A stretch of DNA of 64,000 nucleotides from VAZQ01 sp963744275 (GTDB lineage Bacteria > Pseudomonadota > Alphaproteobacteria > Rhizobiales > Xanthobacteraceae), in NCBI GenBank assembly GCA_963744275.1, contig CAVUSX010000015.1, forward strand, positions 186,001 through 250,000, given 5' to 3'. The notes beneath the pieces were generated by a model, which saw nothing but the letters and a program-made list of their open reading frames with translations, was not told the origin of the DNA and ran no database searches. Both the position numbers and the translations under genes were made by a program. Positions 17,687 through 26,727 of this stretch are shown piece by piece; positions within the stretch are counted from its first letter, which is position 1; each line of letters starts with the position of its first letter.

Positions 17687-19756
17687 ATGAATTTCGGCAT
17701 CGCATTCTCGCCGCTCGTGCCAACCTATGTGCTGTGGGGGGCACTCGCGGTGACGCTGGTGCTCGCCGTGATGCTGGTCATGGCCCGCAGCCGCGGCGCG
17801 CTCGTGCGCATCGTGGCGCTCGCCCTGTTCGTGCTGGCGCTCGCCAATCCGTCGCTCACGCGCGAGGACCGCGATCCGCTCTCCTCGGTCGCGGTGGTGA
17901 TCATCGACAAGAGCCCGAGCCAGGAATTCGGCGACCGCACCCAGCAGACCGAGGCCGCGCGCGCGCAGCTGGCCGAACGATTGGGACACATTCCCGGGCT
18001 AGAGGTGCGCTTCGTCGAGGCCGGCCAGTCGGACGGCGAAACCGACGGCACGCATTTGTTCAGCGCGCTCAGCTCGGCGCTGTCGGATGTCCCGCGCGAC
18101 CGGGTGGCGGGCGCCATCATGATCACCGACGGGCGCGTGCACGACGTCCCGGCCGACGTCGCGGCGCTCGGCTTCAATGCCCCGGTGCATGCCTTGATCA
18201 CCGGCCACAAGAACGAGCGCGACCGCCGGGTGGCGCTGGTGACGGCGCCGCGCTTCGGTATCGTCGGTCAATCCCAGACCATCACGTTCCGGGTCGAGGA
18301 TCAGGGCATTCCGCCCGGCAATGCGCAAATCACGGTCCGCCGCGACGGCGAGACGCTGGAGACCCGCAGCGTGCGCGTGGGTCAGCCGGTCAACGTCGAT
18401 GTGCCGATCCCGCATGCGGGGCCCAATATCGTCGAGATCGAAGCCGCCACCGTCGAGGGCGAGCTGACGGCGGTGAACAACCGCGCCGTCGTGGTGATCG
18501 ACGGGGTGCGCGACAAGCTGCGCGTCCTGCTGGTGTCCGGCGAGCCGCATGCCGGCGAGCGCACTTGGCGCAATCTGCTGAAATCGGATGCCAGCGTCGA
18601 TCTGGTGCATTTCACCATTCTGCGCCCGCCCGAGAAGCAGGACGGCACGCCGATCAACGAGCTGTCGCTCATCGCGTTTCCGACGCGCGAGCTGTTCCAG
18701 CAGAAGATCAACGAATTCCAGCTGATCATTTTCGACCGGTATGCGCGCCAGGGCGTGCTGCAGTCGATCTATTTCGACAATATCGTGCGCTACGTGCGCC
18801 AGGGCGGCGCCGTGCTGGTGGCGGCCGGGCGCGACTATGCGAGCCCGACCAGCCTTTGGCGCACGCCGCTGGTGTCGGTGCTGCCGGCCGAGCCGAGCGG
18901 CCAAACCACCGAGACGCCGTATTTTCCGCGCCTGTCCGAGCTCGGCAAGCGCCATCCGGTGACCCGCGGCCTCGAGGGCTCGGCGGAGGACCCGCCGCAT
19001 TGGAGCCACTGGTTCCGGCTGGTCGACGCCCGCGCCGAGAAAGGCACCACCGTGATGGTGGGGCCCGACGACAAGCCGCTGCTGCAGCTCTCGCGCGAGG
19101 GCGAAGGCCGCGTCGCGCTGCTGCTGTCGGATCACATCTGGCTGTGGGCGCGCGGCTTCGAAGGCGGCGGGCCGCATCTCGACCTGCTGCGGCGCCTGTC
19201 GCATTGGCTGATGAAGGAGCCCGATCTCGAGGAGGAGGCGCTGCGGCTGTCGGTGCGCGGACATGATCTCACGGTGCAGCGGCAAACGATGGCCGACACC
19301 GTCGATCCGGTGACCCTGACGCTGCCGTCCGGCAAGTCGCAAACCGTGACGCTGGTTCAGGCCGAGCCGGGCGTGTGGCGCTCGACCATCGAAGCCAAGG
19401 AGCTCGGCCTGTGGCGCGCCAGCGACGGCAAGCTCACCGCCCTCGCCAATGTCGGCCCGGCCAATCCGCGCGAGTTCGACGAGGTCACCTCGACCACCGA
19501 CTGGGTGTCGCCGATCACCAGCGCGACCGGCGGCGATGCGGTGCGCATCGAGGATGGCAGCGGCGGCATCCACCTGCCGCGGGTCGTGGGCGTGCGCGCC
19601 AATGACAGCTTTCATGGCGACGACTGGATCGGCCTGAAGATGCGCGAAGCCAGCGTAGTGCGCGGCATCGGCGTGCTGCCGGTGTTCGCCGGAGTGATCG
19701 GGCTCTTGCTGCTGGTCGGCAGCCTCGCCGCCACCTGGGCCCGCGAGGGACGCTGA
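17687..19756 (+). CDS. Large membrane-anchored protein of the MoxR operon (glutamine-amidotransferase-like/VWA type)
   Basis: 689 residues. Two N-terminal helices ('TYVLWGALAVTLVLAVMLVMA' and 'IVALALFVLALANPSL') are followed by a VWA-like periplasmic region ('VAVVIIDKSPSQEFGDRTQQ', 'GAIMITDGRVHDVP'). A second domain resembles the class I glutamine-amidotransferase fold ('VLLVSGEPHAGERTWRNLLK', 'IIFDRYARQGVLQ'), and a C-terminal helix ends the protein ('GVLPVFAGVIGLLLLVGSLAAT'). The start ATG at 17687 has AGGAGA upstream. It is the last gene of the MoxR/DUF58/DUF4159 operon. I cannot name the exact activity. Confidence 0.85.
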   Translation: MNFGIAFSPLVPTYVLWGALAVTLVLAVMLVMARSRGALVRIVALALFVLALANPSLTREDRDPLSSVAVVIIDKSPSQEFGDRTQQTEAARAQLAERLGHIPGLEVRFVEAGQSDGETDGTHLFSALSSALSDVPRDRVAGAIMITDGRVHDVPADVAALGFNAPVHALITGHKNERDRRVALVTAPRFGIVGQSQTITFRVEDQGIPPGNAQITVRRDGETLETRSVRVGQPVNVDVPIPHAGPNIVEIEAATVEGELTAVNNRAVVVIDGVRDKLRVLLVSGEPHAGERTWRNLLKSDASVDLVHFTILRPPEKQDGTPINELSLIAFPTRELFQQKINEFQLIIFDRYARQGVLQSIYFDNIVRYVRQGGAVLVAAGRDYASPTSLWRTPLVSVLPAEPSGQTTETPYFPRLSELGKRHPVTRGLEGSAEDPPHWSHWFRLVDARAEKGTTVMVGPDDKPLLQLSREGEGRVALLLSDHIWLWARGFEGGGPHLDLLRRLSHWLMKEPDLEEEALRLSVRGHDLTVQRQTMADTVDPVTLTLPSGKSQTVTLVQAEPGVWRSTIEAKELGLWRASDGKLTALANVGPANPREFDEVTSTTDWVSPITSATGGDAVRIEDGSGGIHLPRVVGVRANDSFHGDDWIGLKMREASVVRGIGVLPVFAGVIGLLLLVGSLAATWAREGR

Positions 19757-19757
19757 G

Positions 19758-19860
19758 CGGCGCCCCTACAACAACCCCGATTCGCAGGGGCGGCTCTCGT
19801 GGCCGCCCGTTGCCGTTCGTGGCGCCCACGGGCGCCCACAAGGGCGCCCCTACGACAACG
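19758..19860. repeat. Intergenic GGGCGCCCCTAC repeats
   Basis: Two near-identical copies, GGCGCCCCTACAACAAC at 19759-19775 and GGCGCCCCTACGACAAC at 19843-19859, flank a GC-rich stretch with the inverted pieces 'GGGGCGGC' and 'GCCGCCC'. A related GGGGCGCCCCTACG occurs near 50112. This is probably another small non-coding repeat family. Confidence 0.5.
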
Positions 19861-19885
19861 ACGATCGCAGGGCAGCGGTTGACGA

Positions 19886-20392
19886 TCACTGCGCATCATC
19901 GGGGCGAATCCGCCCCGCAACATTCGCGAACGCGCCCTCGCTGAGCTCGCAGACCAGAATGCGGGCCGGATCGACTGGCCCCGGCATCACGGCCCGGCCC
20001 TTGGGAACGCGCACGAAACCACTCTTCCCGTAATACGGCTCGTCACCCACCAGCACGACCAGGCGGTGGCCTTTGGACTTGGCCTCGGCCAGCGCCCGCG
20101 TGATCAGGGCCCGGCCGATGCCGCGCGCGCGGAACGGCGGCTCGACCGTGAGCGGGCCCAGCAGCAGCGCCTTGGTCTCGCCGATGCGCACCGGCGTGAG
20201 CCGCACCGATCCGATCATCAGCGTGCCGATGTGGGCGGTAAAGGAAAGCTCCAACCGATGCTCGGCGCCTTCGCGAATCCGATAGGCCGTCTTGGCGAGC
20301 CGGCCGGGGCCGAAGGTGCGCTCGTGCAGACGTTCGATGGCCGCCGCGTCGTCCGCGGTCTCGGGCCGGATCGTGATGGAAGGTTCGCTCAT
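19886..20392 (-). CDS. GNAT-family N-acetyltransferase
   Basis: 168 residues with the GNAT fold. It has 'ITIRPETADDAAAIERLHERTF' at the start, the acetyl-CoA loop 'RARGIGRALITRALAEAKSKG' (Q/RxxGxG/A), and the C-terminal strand 'LVGDEPYYGKSGFVRVPKG'. The layout resembles YhbS-type putative acetyltransferases. The substrate is unknown. It converges on the MoxR operon and lies upstream of nothing in an obvious operon. Confidence 0.88.
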   Translation of the reverse strand: MSEPSITIRPETADDAAAIERLHERTFGPGRLAKTAYRIREGAEHRLELSFTAHIGTLMIGSVRLTPVRIGETKALLLGPLTVEPPFRARGIGRALITRALAEAKSKGHRLVVLVGDEPYYGKSGFVRVPKGRAVMPGPVDPARILVCELSEGAFANVAGRIRPDDAQ

Positions 20393-20501
20393 CGCCTCGA
20401 TCGCCAGCCGCCCGCCGCCGCAAGCCCGGGATCGGCGTCGCCGATTAGCACTTGCCCGACGCGAGGTCCATTGCGGGCGCGCAGCCGCACGCCGGGCGCG
20501 C

Positions 20502-20990
20502 CTACCACCGCTCCCTGACCGGCGCTCCGCCGATCACCTCGATGATGCGGGCTCGGGTCGCCGCCGTGGTGTCGTTCGGCAGCTCGTCGAGACCGAAGAA
20601 TCCGTGCGCGATGATCTCGTAATCCGGTACCGGCGCGCCCAGCTGCCGAAAATCCCGCACTACGAAGACCGCCACGTGATTGCGTGGCGAGAGACTGTCG
20701 TTGAAGAACATTCCATGCAGCACCGGCGGGGCGGTGGGCTCGAGATTGCCCTCCTCGCGCAGCTCGCGCACGAGCGCGTCGATCAGCGTCTCTCCCGGCT
20801 CGACGCCGCCCCCCGGCAGATGCCAGCCGCCCACATAGCTGTGCTTGACCAGGAAGATGCGGCCGTCCGGGCCGATCACCAGGGCGCGCACGCCGAGCGT
20901 CATGCCGCGGGTCAAGCGACCGACCACGTCGGCCATGCGTTGCAGCGTCATCTCGATCGTGTGCCGCAGCGTCTTGCGGGTCGCAGCCAT
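20502..20990 (-). CDS. NUDIX hydrolase
   Basis: About 162 residues from the ATG at 20990, which has GCGAGG upstream; an in-frame ATG at 21011 is an alternative. The NUDIX box 'GGGVEPGETLIDALVRELRE' continues 'EGNL', where E-E-G replaces the usual REUxEExGU spacing almost exactly. It is preceded by 'KHSYVGGWHLPGG'. The N-terminal 'RGMTLGVRALVI' is typical of a rhizobial NUDIX group of unknown substrate. It is divergent from mbfA. Confidence 0.85.
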   Translation of the reverse strand: MAATRKTLRHTIEMTLQRMADVVGRLTRGMTLGVRALVIGPDGRIFLVKHSYVGGWHLPGGGVEPGETLIDALVRELREEGNLEPTAPPVLHGMFFNDSLSPRNHVAVFVVRDFRQLGAPVPDYEIIAHGFFGLDELPNDTTAATRARIIEVIGGAPVRERW

Positions 20991-21144
20991 CCGTGCCTCG
21001 CCGTCCGTCATGCTCGCCCGGCCCGGGCGCGCGGAACGCCCTCGGAGCGGGTTGTCAAAAGAAGCCAATTCCTATTTAGAGTACCTTTAATCATGGCCAT
21101 GGTCCGTAAGCTCAGGCCGCAAAATTCAAATCGATGAGGCCGAC

Positions 21145-22104
21145 GTGAAGCGCTTTGCCGAGCTCACCGAACAGGAAATCCTCGCGCTCGCCATCTCCAA
21201 CGAGGAGGAGGACAGCCGCATCTACCGTGGCTTCGCCGAAGGCCTGCGCGCCCAATACGGCGCCTCCGCCAAGGTCTTCGACGAGATGGCCGAGGAGGAG
21301 GTGCACCATCGCACCATGCTGTTCGATCTCTATCGCTCGAAGTTCGGCGACTATCTGCCGCTCATCCGCCGCCAGGACGTCAAGGGCTTCGTGCAGCACA
21401 CCAAGCCGTTGTGGCTGGTGCGCCCGCTCTACCTCGACGAGGTGCGCAAATACGCCGAGACCATGGAATACGAGACCGCGCGATTTTATCGCAAGGCGGC
21501 GCAATCGGCGCGCGACGCCTCGATCCGGCAATTGCTCGACCACCTCGCCGAGGCCGAGGACGTGCATGAGAACCTCGCCCACAAGCTCGGCCAGAGCATA
21601 CTGACCAAGACCGCGCGCGAGCACGAGGACGAGACCGCGCGCCGCATGTTCGTGCTGCAATACGTGCAGCCCGGGCTCGCCGGCCTGATGGACGGTTCGG
21701 TCTCGACGCTGGCGCCGCTGTTCGCCGCGGCCTTCGCCACCCACAACACCTCGCAGACCTTCCTGGTCGGGCTCGCGGCCTCCGTCGGGGCCGGCATCTC
21801 CATGGCCTTCGCGGAGGCGCTGTCCGACGACGGCTCGCTCACCGGCCGCGGCGCCCCGGTGCTGCGCGGCGTGGTCTGCGGCGGCATGACGGCGATCGGC
21901 GGGCTCGGCCACACGCTGCCGTTTCTCATTCCGGATTTTTCGCTCGCCCTCATCGTGGCCGGATGCGTGGTGGCGGCGGAGCTCGGCGCCATCTCCTACA
22001 TCCGCCATCGATTCATGGACACGCCGTTGCTGGCGGCGTCGTTTCAGGTCGTGGTCGGAGGCGTGCTGGTGTTCATCGCCGGCATCATCATCGGCAGCTC
22101 ATGA
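21145..22104 (+). CDS. mbfA: Membrane-bound ferritin / VIT1-family iron exporter
   Basis: 319 residues from the GTG at 21145 (GAGG six bases upstream). The N-terminal half is a ferritin-like (erythrin-vacuolar iron transport) diiron domain: 'NEEEDSRIYRGFAE', 'MAEEEVHHRTML', 'EYETARFYRKAAQ' and 'HLAEAEDVHENLAHKL' carry the expected Glu and His ligands. The C-terminal half is a VIT1/CCC1 transporter with about five helices ('MDGSVSTLAPLFAAAFATH' onward). In Bradyrhizobium, MbfA exports iron and protects against peroxide under Irr control. An AT-rich stretch at 21072-21095 could hold the promoter. Confidence 0.93.
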   Translation: MKRFAELTEQEILALAISNEEEDSRIYRGFAEGLRAQYGASAKVFDEMAEEEVHHRTMLFDLYRSKFGDYLPLIRRQDVKGFVQHTKPLWLVRPLYLDEVRKYAETMEYETARFYRKAAQSARDASIRQLLDHLAEAEDVHENLAHKLGQSILTKTAREHEDETARRMFVLQYVQPGLAGLMDGSVSTLAPLFAAAFATHNTSQTFLVGLAASVGAGISMAFAEALSDDGSLTGRGAPVLRGVVCGGMTAIGGLGHTLPFLIPDFSLALIVAGCVVAAELGAISYIRHRFMDTPLLAASFQVVVGGVLVFIAGIIIGSS

Positions 22105-22250
22105 TCGTCTCGATGCCGCATCGTTCGACGCCGCAGCGGCGCGGGCGGTTCGACCGCGTCGGTGAATCCGCCTAGGTATTCGTGCGAATTGATGGCGCAA
22201 CGCGCCTGGAGTAGCTTCGCGGCTCCTCCCGACGGCACTTGAGCAGACCA

Positions 22251-22283
22251 ACGGCCCTGATCGACCACACCGATCGGGGCCGT
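22251..22283. terminator. Strong hairpin between convergent mbfA and hypothetical gene
   Basis: ACGGCCCTGATCG and CGATCGGGGCCGT pair as a 13-bp stem with one G-T wobble around the loop ACCACAC. It lies between two convergent genes, where a bidirectional terminator is expected. There is no long U-tract on either side. Confidence 0.5.
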
Positions 22284-22323
22284 GCTCGTTCGCGATGGCA
22301 ACTGGAAGATTCGTCCCTGACCG

Positions 22324-22902
22324 TCAGGGGGAGAGCAACAAGGCGGCGGCGATCAAGGCCGCGACACCCGCCAAAAGACCGAGCAGGAAAATCTCGATGG
22401 CGTGCCGCCGTCGATTGCGGCGCTCGAAATTGGCTTCCCGCCGCAGATCCCCGAGCGCGGGCGGGCCGACGCCGGCGAGCGCCCGCTCGCGCTCGATCAG
22501 CCGCAGCGCCAGATATTTGGTCACCGCCTGGACGATCTCGGGAATGTGCACGCTCTCGGCCAGCACCTTGCGGCCATAACGGGTGTCCTGCACGAACCGG
22601 TAGACCCGCTTATCGCGGCCCATGACCACGTGCGCGATGGCGTCGATCCACAGCTTGGGCGTCTCGCCGCGGCTGATGCCGAGGTCGAACAGGTCCACCT
22701 CGGGGGGAATCTCGCCGAACAGCGGCTCGATCGCCTCGTTCAGCAGCTCCAGCCGGGCCACCTCCGCGTCATGCAGATCGACCACGATGCCGGAGCGCTC
22801 GGCCGACTCGACACGCGCCTTGCGTAACGCATCCTTGAGGCGCTGCGGCCGCGATTCCTCAGGCTTGGCCTCTGCGGCGGCCTGGCGTTTACGTCCCCAC
22901 AT
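22324..22902 (-). CDS. Hypothetical protein with a C-terminal membrane anchor
   Basis: About 192 residues from 'MWGRKRQAAAEAKPEE'. A charged soluble region contains 'VVDLHDAEVARLELLNEAIEPLFGEIP' and 'LFDLGISRGETPKLWIDAIAHVVM', with the middle reading 'DKRVYRFVQDTRYGRKVLAES'. A single terminal hydrophobic helix follows ('IFLLGLLAGVAALIAAALLL'). That suggests a tail-anchored inner-membrane protein facing the cytoplasm. I know similar hypothetical proteins in Bradyrhizobium-like genomes but no function. It follows the hydroxypyruvate isomerase gene with about 57 bases between. Confidence 0.75.
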   Translation of the reverse strand: MWGRKRQAAAEAKPEESRPQRLKDALRKARVESAERSGIVVDLHDAEVARLELLNEAIEPLFGEIPPEVDLFDLGISRGETPKLWIDAIAHVVMGRDKRVYRFVQDTRYGRKVLAESVHIPEIVQAVTKYLALRLIERERALAGVGPPALGDLRREANFERRNRRRHAIEIFLLGLLAGVAALIAAALLLSP

Positions 22903-22959
22903 GGACTCAAGACTAGCAAGCGTCGCAGCGCTCGCCAATGCCGACGGCGGTTTCCGGCC

Positions 22960-23749
22960 TCAATCCGCGCAGATAACGCCAAAGGGCCGCATCCAGGCGA
23001 GCCCGTCCTCGGTCTTCGCCCGTGGATTGTATTCGCAGCCGATCCAACCGCCGTAGCCGAGCCGATCGAGGACTGGAAAAAATGGCGGGGTAGTTGACCT
23101 CGCCTTCGTCCGGCTCGTGGCGCGAAGGCACCGCCGCGATCTGCACGTGACCGATCACCGGCAGGAACCTCTCGAACCGGCGGATGAGATCGCCGCCCAC
23201 GATCTGAGCGTGATAGAAATCGAACTGGATGCGCACATTCGGCCGCTCCACCTTGGCGATGATGTCGGCGGCCTGCTCGGCCCGCGTCAGGAAATAGTCC
23301 GGGCGGTCGCGCGGATTGATCGGCTCGATCAGCAATGTGATGTTCTGCCGGGCGGCGGCATCGGCCGCGCTGGCGAGATTGCGGATGAAGGCCTTCTCGG
23401 CCGCAGGCCGCGCTTCGGGCGGCACCTTGCCGGCGAGACAATGGATTTGCCGGCCCCCGATGGCGACCACATAATCGAGCGCCTGACGAAACAGGACGGC
23501 GAAGTCGGCTTCACGCCCCGCCACCGCGGCCAACCCGAAGTCGCCCGCTTCCCGCCGACCGGGCGGGGTATTGATGCCGAGCATGGCGAGGCCATGCCGC
23601 TCGAGCTCGGCCCGCACCGCCGACGGCGCGAATTCGTAGGGGAATTGCAGCTCGACCGCCCGGAACCCGGCCGCCGCCGCCGCCGCGAACCGCTCCATGA
23701 ACGGCCGCTCGGTGAACAGGTAAGCGAGATTGGCGGCGAACCTTGGCAT
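22960..23749 (-). CDS. hyi: Hydroxypyruvate isomerase family protein, frame broken at a poly-A run
   Basis: A TIM-barrel isomerase of the Hyi/OtnI group, about 262 residues, which interconverts hydroxypyruvate and tartronate semialdehyde (or a related 3-keto compound). It shows 'FAANLAYLFTERPFMERFAAA', 'AVELQFPYEF', 'LLIEPINPRDRPDYFL' and 'IQFDFYHAQIVGGDL', ending its normal part at 'DEGEVNYPAIF'. A run of six A (plus strand, 23077-23082) then shifts the frame. With five A the tail reads 'VLDRLGYGGWIGCEYNPRAK' and ends in TGA at 22960, as in intact relatives. One extra base is therefore likely. Confidence 0.85.
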
Positions 23750-23798
23750 CTGCTCCCGGTAGCAAAAGATCAGGTCCCGGTCGAGCCGGCGACCCGCG

Positions 23799-24149
23799 TC
23801 ATCTCACTTGGAAATCCTTGCCCGACACGCTCGCGTGATAGGCCGCCAACAGATCGGAGACCAGAATTCCATCGATGGTCATCCCCTCCATCCGGCCCTG
23901 ACTGATCGATGCGCCCGCCAGGTTGGCCTTGACGATCTTGAGGCCGGCGAGATTGACGTCATGCACGCGCCAGCCCGACATGTTCAGGTCGTCGAAGGTG
24001 GCTCCCGACAGATTGACGTTGTGGAAGGTGCAGCCGGAGAGGTTCACGTTCTCGAGCGTCGTTCCCGATAGATTGACGTCATCGAAAACGGATCCGGACA
24101 GATCGGAATCGTGCACACGCAAGCATTCCTTCACGCCATGCAGCTTCAT
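23799..24149 (-). CDS. Pentapeptide-repeat-like protein
   Basis: A 116-residue protein, mostly tandem five-residue repeats of the A(D/N)LxG type: 'FDDVNLSGTTLENVNLSG', 'CTFHNVNLSGATFDDLNMSG' and 'VHDVNLAGLKIVKANLAG'. These fold into a right-handed quadrilateral beta helix. GAGGGGAAGC precedes the ATG at 24149. The repeats are visible in the DNA as well (recurring 'GACAGATTGACGT'). The role is unknown; some family members mimic DNA and bind gyrase, but nothing here shows that. Confidence 0.85.
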   Translation of the reverse strand: MKLHGVKECLRVHDSDLSGSVFDDVNLSGTTLENVNLSGCTFHNVNLSGATFDDLNMSGWRVHDVNLAGLKIVKANLAGASISQGRMEGMTIDGILVSDLLAAYHASVSGKDFQVR

Positions 24150-24360
24150 GGCTTCCCCTCATGCGATCGGCCCGCAGAGCCAGGGTGATGGTTCCACGAA
24201 ACGGGGAGCGGTTCCAGATATCCCGTGGTTGCGCGGGAGAGCGCCCTCACCGACCCGAACGGCGGCCCGCCGCACGGGTCCGGAGGGTCGACCTTCGAGC
24301 GAGATCGGCTAGAATGGCGGGCCGCGCCGTTGCGCGCATCATCCGCGAGGGAACCCCGCC

Positions 24361-24660
24361 ATGCTGTTCGTGGTCCATGCGACGGACAAGAAGGATGCAC
24401 TGACCACCCGCGCCAAATTCTACCGCGCCCATCGCATCCATCTCGACAAGGCCGAGGACCATGCGGTCGGGGTGGTGACCGCCGGCACCTTGGTGGCGGA
24501 CGACGGCGAGAGCCCGGTCGGCAGCATTTTCGTCGTCGATGCGAAGAGCCGTGCCGCCGTGGATGCTTTCGCGAGCAGCGATCCCTACCACGTCAATGGC
24601 GTGTGGGAGCGGGTTCAAATCCACGGCTACAACAAGAAGCGCGGCACGCCGATGGCCTGA
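24361..24660 (+). CDS. YciI family protein
   Basis: 99 residues with the YCII fold: 'MLFVVHATDKKDALTTRAKF' at the start, the conserved His in 'RAHRIHL', 'GVVTAGTLV', 'VGSIFVVDAKSRAAVDAFA' and 'DPYHVNGVWERVQIHGYN'. The His-Asp pair typical of the family (H in 'AHRIH', D in 'SDPY') is present. The function of YciI proteins is mostly unknown; some are dehalogenase- or lactonase-like. GAGGGAA lies upstream of the ATG. Confidence 0.88.
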   Translation: MLFVVHATDKKDALTTRAKFYRAHRIHLDKAEDHAVGVVTAGTLVADDGESPVGSIFVVDAKSRAAVDAFASSDPYHVNGVWERVQIHGYNKKRGTPMA

Positions 24661-24743
24661 CGAGGCGGCGCGCCGGCGAGATGACCGCCGCCGCCTGCCG
24701 CCTCCACGGTCGGCCGGCGCAAGAGCCGGCGCGAGCTCCTCTG

Positions 24744-25838
24744 CTACGCCGCGCGCTTCTCCTCGCGCCAGATGCCGAGCGCCTGCTGGGCCGGACGGTC
24801 GGAGATCGAGAACAGGACCGAGTCCTTGGCCGCCCCATGGGCGTAGGGCTTCCAGGGCGGCACCACGAAAATATCGTTCGGACCCCATTCGAAAACCTGG
24901 TCGCCGACCCGGGTGGTGCCCTGCCCTTCGACGCAAACGAAGATGGTGCCGTCGGTCGAGCGATAGTCCGTGCCCTTGAACCCTTTCGGCAAGAGCGCGA
25001 GCGAGGCCCCCATGGTGGGCAGCACCGGGCCGCCGTTGATGGGATTGACGTAATGCACGCGCGCGCCGTGGCGCGGATCGACCTCGCCGGATTTCTTCAG
25101 GCGCTCGAGGATCGGCCGCGTCCGCGCATAGGTATAATTGATCACCGGGCTGCGGTTGAGCGCGACCGGGACGCCGTCGGGCAGCACGCCGGAGCCGTAG
25201 AAGGTGAGCGAATCGCCATCCTGCCGGGTGGTGTTCTGCATCCCCTCCTCGAAATACTCGGCGAAGGAGGCTTCGTAGAAATTGACCGCCGGAAAATCGA
25301 GCACGTCGAGCCACAGCATGGGCTTCTTGGACGGATTGCCGTGGTCGTGCGGCGCCCAGTTCGCGGTGATCACGAAATCGCCGGGAGACATGAAGGCCTT
25401 CTCGCCCTCGACCGCCGTATAGGCGCCCTCGCCATCGAGCACGAAGCGGATGGCGGAGGAAACGTGGCGGTGGACCGGGGCGACCTCGCCCGGAAGGATC
25501 ATCTGGATGCCGGCGAACAGCGTGTTGGTGGCGCGCGACTCGCCCCGCATGGCGGGATTCTCCAGGATCAGCACCCGGCGCTGGGCCTCCTCGGCCGAGA
25601 TCAAGGCGCCCGATTCCAGGACCAGCGACTTGACGTCGTCGTAATGCCAGATCACCGGCGCGCAACGCGTGACCGGCTCCTTGGTCACGACCGATTTCAT
25701 GACCTTCCAGAGCGGCGCCATGTCGAATTTCGAGATGCGGTCGTAATAGGCCTCCCGCACCGCATCGACGTTGTGCTTGGGGTCCGGCCCGCCATCGGGC
25801 TTGCCTTGCGCCCGCTTGCCCGCTGTCGTGCTCGCCAT
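24744..25838 (-). CDS. Gentisate 1,2-dioxygenase-like bicupin
   Basis: 364 residues. Two cupin domains are visible: 'LPGEVAPVHRHVSSAIRFVL' with 'GDFVITANWAPHDHGN' in the first, and 'GTIFVCVEGQGTTRVGDQ' with 'NDIFVVPPWKPYAHG' in the second. The N-terminal 'YYDRISKFDMAPLWKVM' and the 'HRH...H' iron ligands match gentisate dioxygenases, which open the gentisate ring to maleylpyruvate. GAGGAGA precedes the ATG at 25838. The FAH-family gene at 29079 could act later in the same pathway. Substrate is inferred from family only. Confidence 0.85.
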   Translation of the reverse strand: MASTTAGKRAQGKPDGGPDPKHNVDAVREAYYDRISKFDMAPLWKVMKSVVTKEPVTRCAPVIWHYDDVKSLVLESGALISAEEAQRRVLILENPAMRGESRATNTLFAGIQMILPGEVAPVHRHVSSAIRFVLDGEGAYTAVEGEKAFMSPGDFVITANWAPHDHGNPSKKPMLWLDVLDFPAVNFYEASFAEYFEEGMQNTTRQDGDSLTFYGSGVLPDGVPVALNRSPVINYTYARTRPILERLKKSGEVDPRHGARVHYVNPINGGPVLPTMGASLALLPKGFKGTDYRSTDGTIFVCVEGQGTTRVGDQVFEWGPNDIFVVPPWKPYAHGAAKDSVLFSISDRPAQQALGIWREEKRAA

Positions 25839-25926
25839 GGCGTTCTCCTCGGGTGCAGCGCTGCGGATCGGCCTTGATTCCGGCCTATCCGATGGCCGTC
25901 AGACCGGGATAATCCCGACCGGACAA

Positions 25927-25946
25927 ATAGTATATAATGCAACTAT
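25927..25946 (-). promoter_or_regulatory. AT-rich palindrome upstream of the gentisate dioxygenase gene
   Basis: ATAGT and ACTAT flank a ten-base AT-rich core, making a 20-base partly symmetric element about 90 bases upstream of the dioxygenase start, in otherwise GC-rich DNA. It overlaps a TATACT-like -10 on the minus strand. It could be a promoter with an operator for a MarR- or GntR-type regulator; no regulator gene is adjacent. Confidence 0.35.
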
Positions 25947-26102
25947 CTTCCCGAAAGAAGCGCCGGGCAGGCAGTTTTCTCTTGCATGGCAGATATTCGC
26001 CGGCCATTGCGAGCTTTGTCTCGGGCTTGACCCGGGATCGTTCCAAGCTCGGACCCTGAAACGATCCCCGATTTCGCCGGGACCGGTCTGGAGCGGTCCC
26101 CC

Positions 26103-26699
26103 TCAAGGTCGGGACCGGTCAACCCAGCCCTTGGAGCTGACGCGGCGGACGAATTGCTCGAAGGTTTCGAGCTGCAGCTTGATCATGTCGCGGGTCGGCT
26201 GGTCGGTCAGCTCGAGCGTCTTCTCGTCGAATTTCTTGGCCGCGAACGTGACGATCACTTCCGGCTTGGGAAACAGCAGCGCATCGATCGAGGTCAGCGA
26301 CTGCCGCAAATGATATTGCATGCGGGAGCCGCCCAGGAGACCGGTCGCCGCCGATTGCAGGGCGACCGGCTTGCCGGCGAATGGTTGATCCTTGAGCCGC
26401 GACGCCCAGTCGATGGCGTTCTTGAGCCCGCCCGGGATCGACCAGTTGTATTCGGGCGAGACGATGACCACCGCGTCGGCGCCGCGGATGGCATCGGCCC
26501 AGGCGGTGGCGATCGGGTGGATGCCGCTCGCCTGGTGCTCGTCGAAGTCATAGACCGGCAGCCCGGCGAACGTCGGCGCGGCGCGCAGCGCCATGCCGGG
26601 CGGCGCCAGCGCCGGCAGGGTGCGCGCCAACGCGGCATTGTAGGAGCCCTTGCGCAGCGAGCCGCAGATCACCAGCACGTCGAGTTGCCTGTCGGTCAT
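26103..26699 (-). CDS. NADPH-dependent FMN reductase
   Basis: 198 residues from the ATG at 26699 (GGGGGGAAT upstream). A flavodoxin-like fold is shown by 'VLVICGSLRKGSYNAALART' (FMN phosphate loop GSLRxGSxN), 'VIVSPEYNWSIPGGLKNAID' and 'GKPVALQSAATGLLGGSRMQ'. Relatives include YieF/ChrR-type quinone, chromate and FMN reductases. The upstream gene is a clear paralogue (26728-27303), 28 bases away, so the pair is probably co-transcribed. Confidence 0.92.
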   Translation of the reverse strand: MTDRQLDVLVICGSLRKGSYNAALARTLPALAPPGMALRAAPTFAGLPVYDFDEHQASGIHPIATAWADAIRGADAVVIVSPEYNWSIPGGLKNAIDWASRLKDQPFAGKPVALQSAATGLLGGSRMQYHLRQSLTSIDALLFPKPEVIVTFAAKKFDEKTLELTDQPTRDMIKLQLETFEQFVRRVSSKGWVDRSRP

Positions 26700-26727
26700 A
26701 TTCCCCCCTGCCCTCTTTGCCTTTGCC

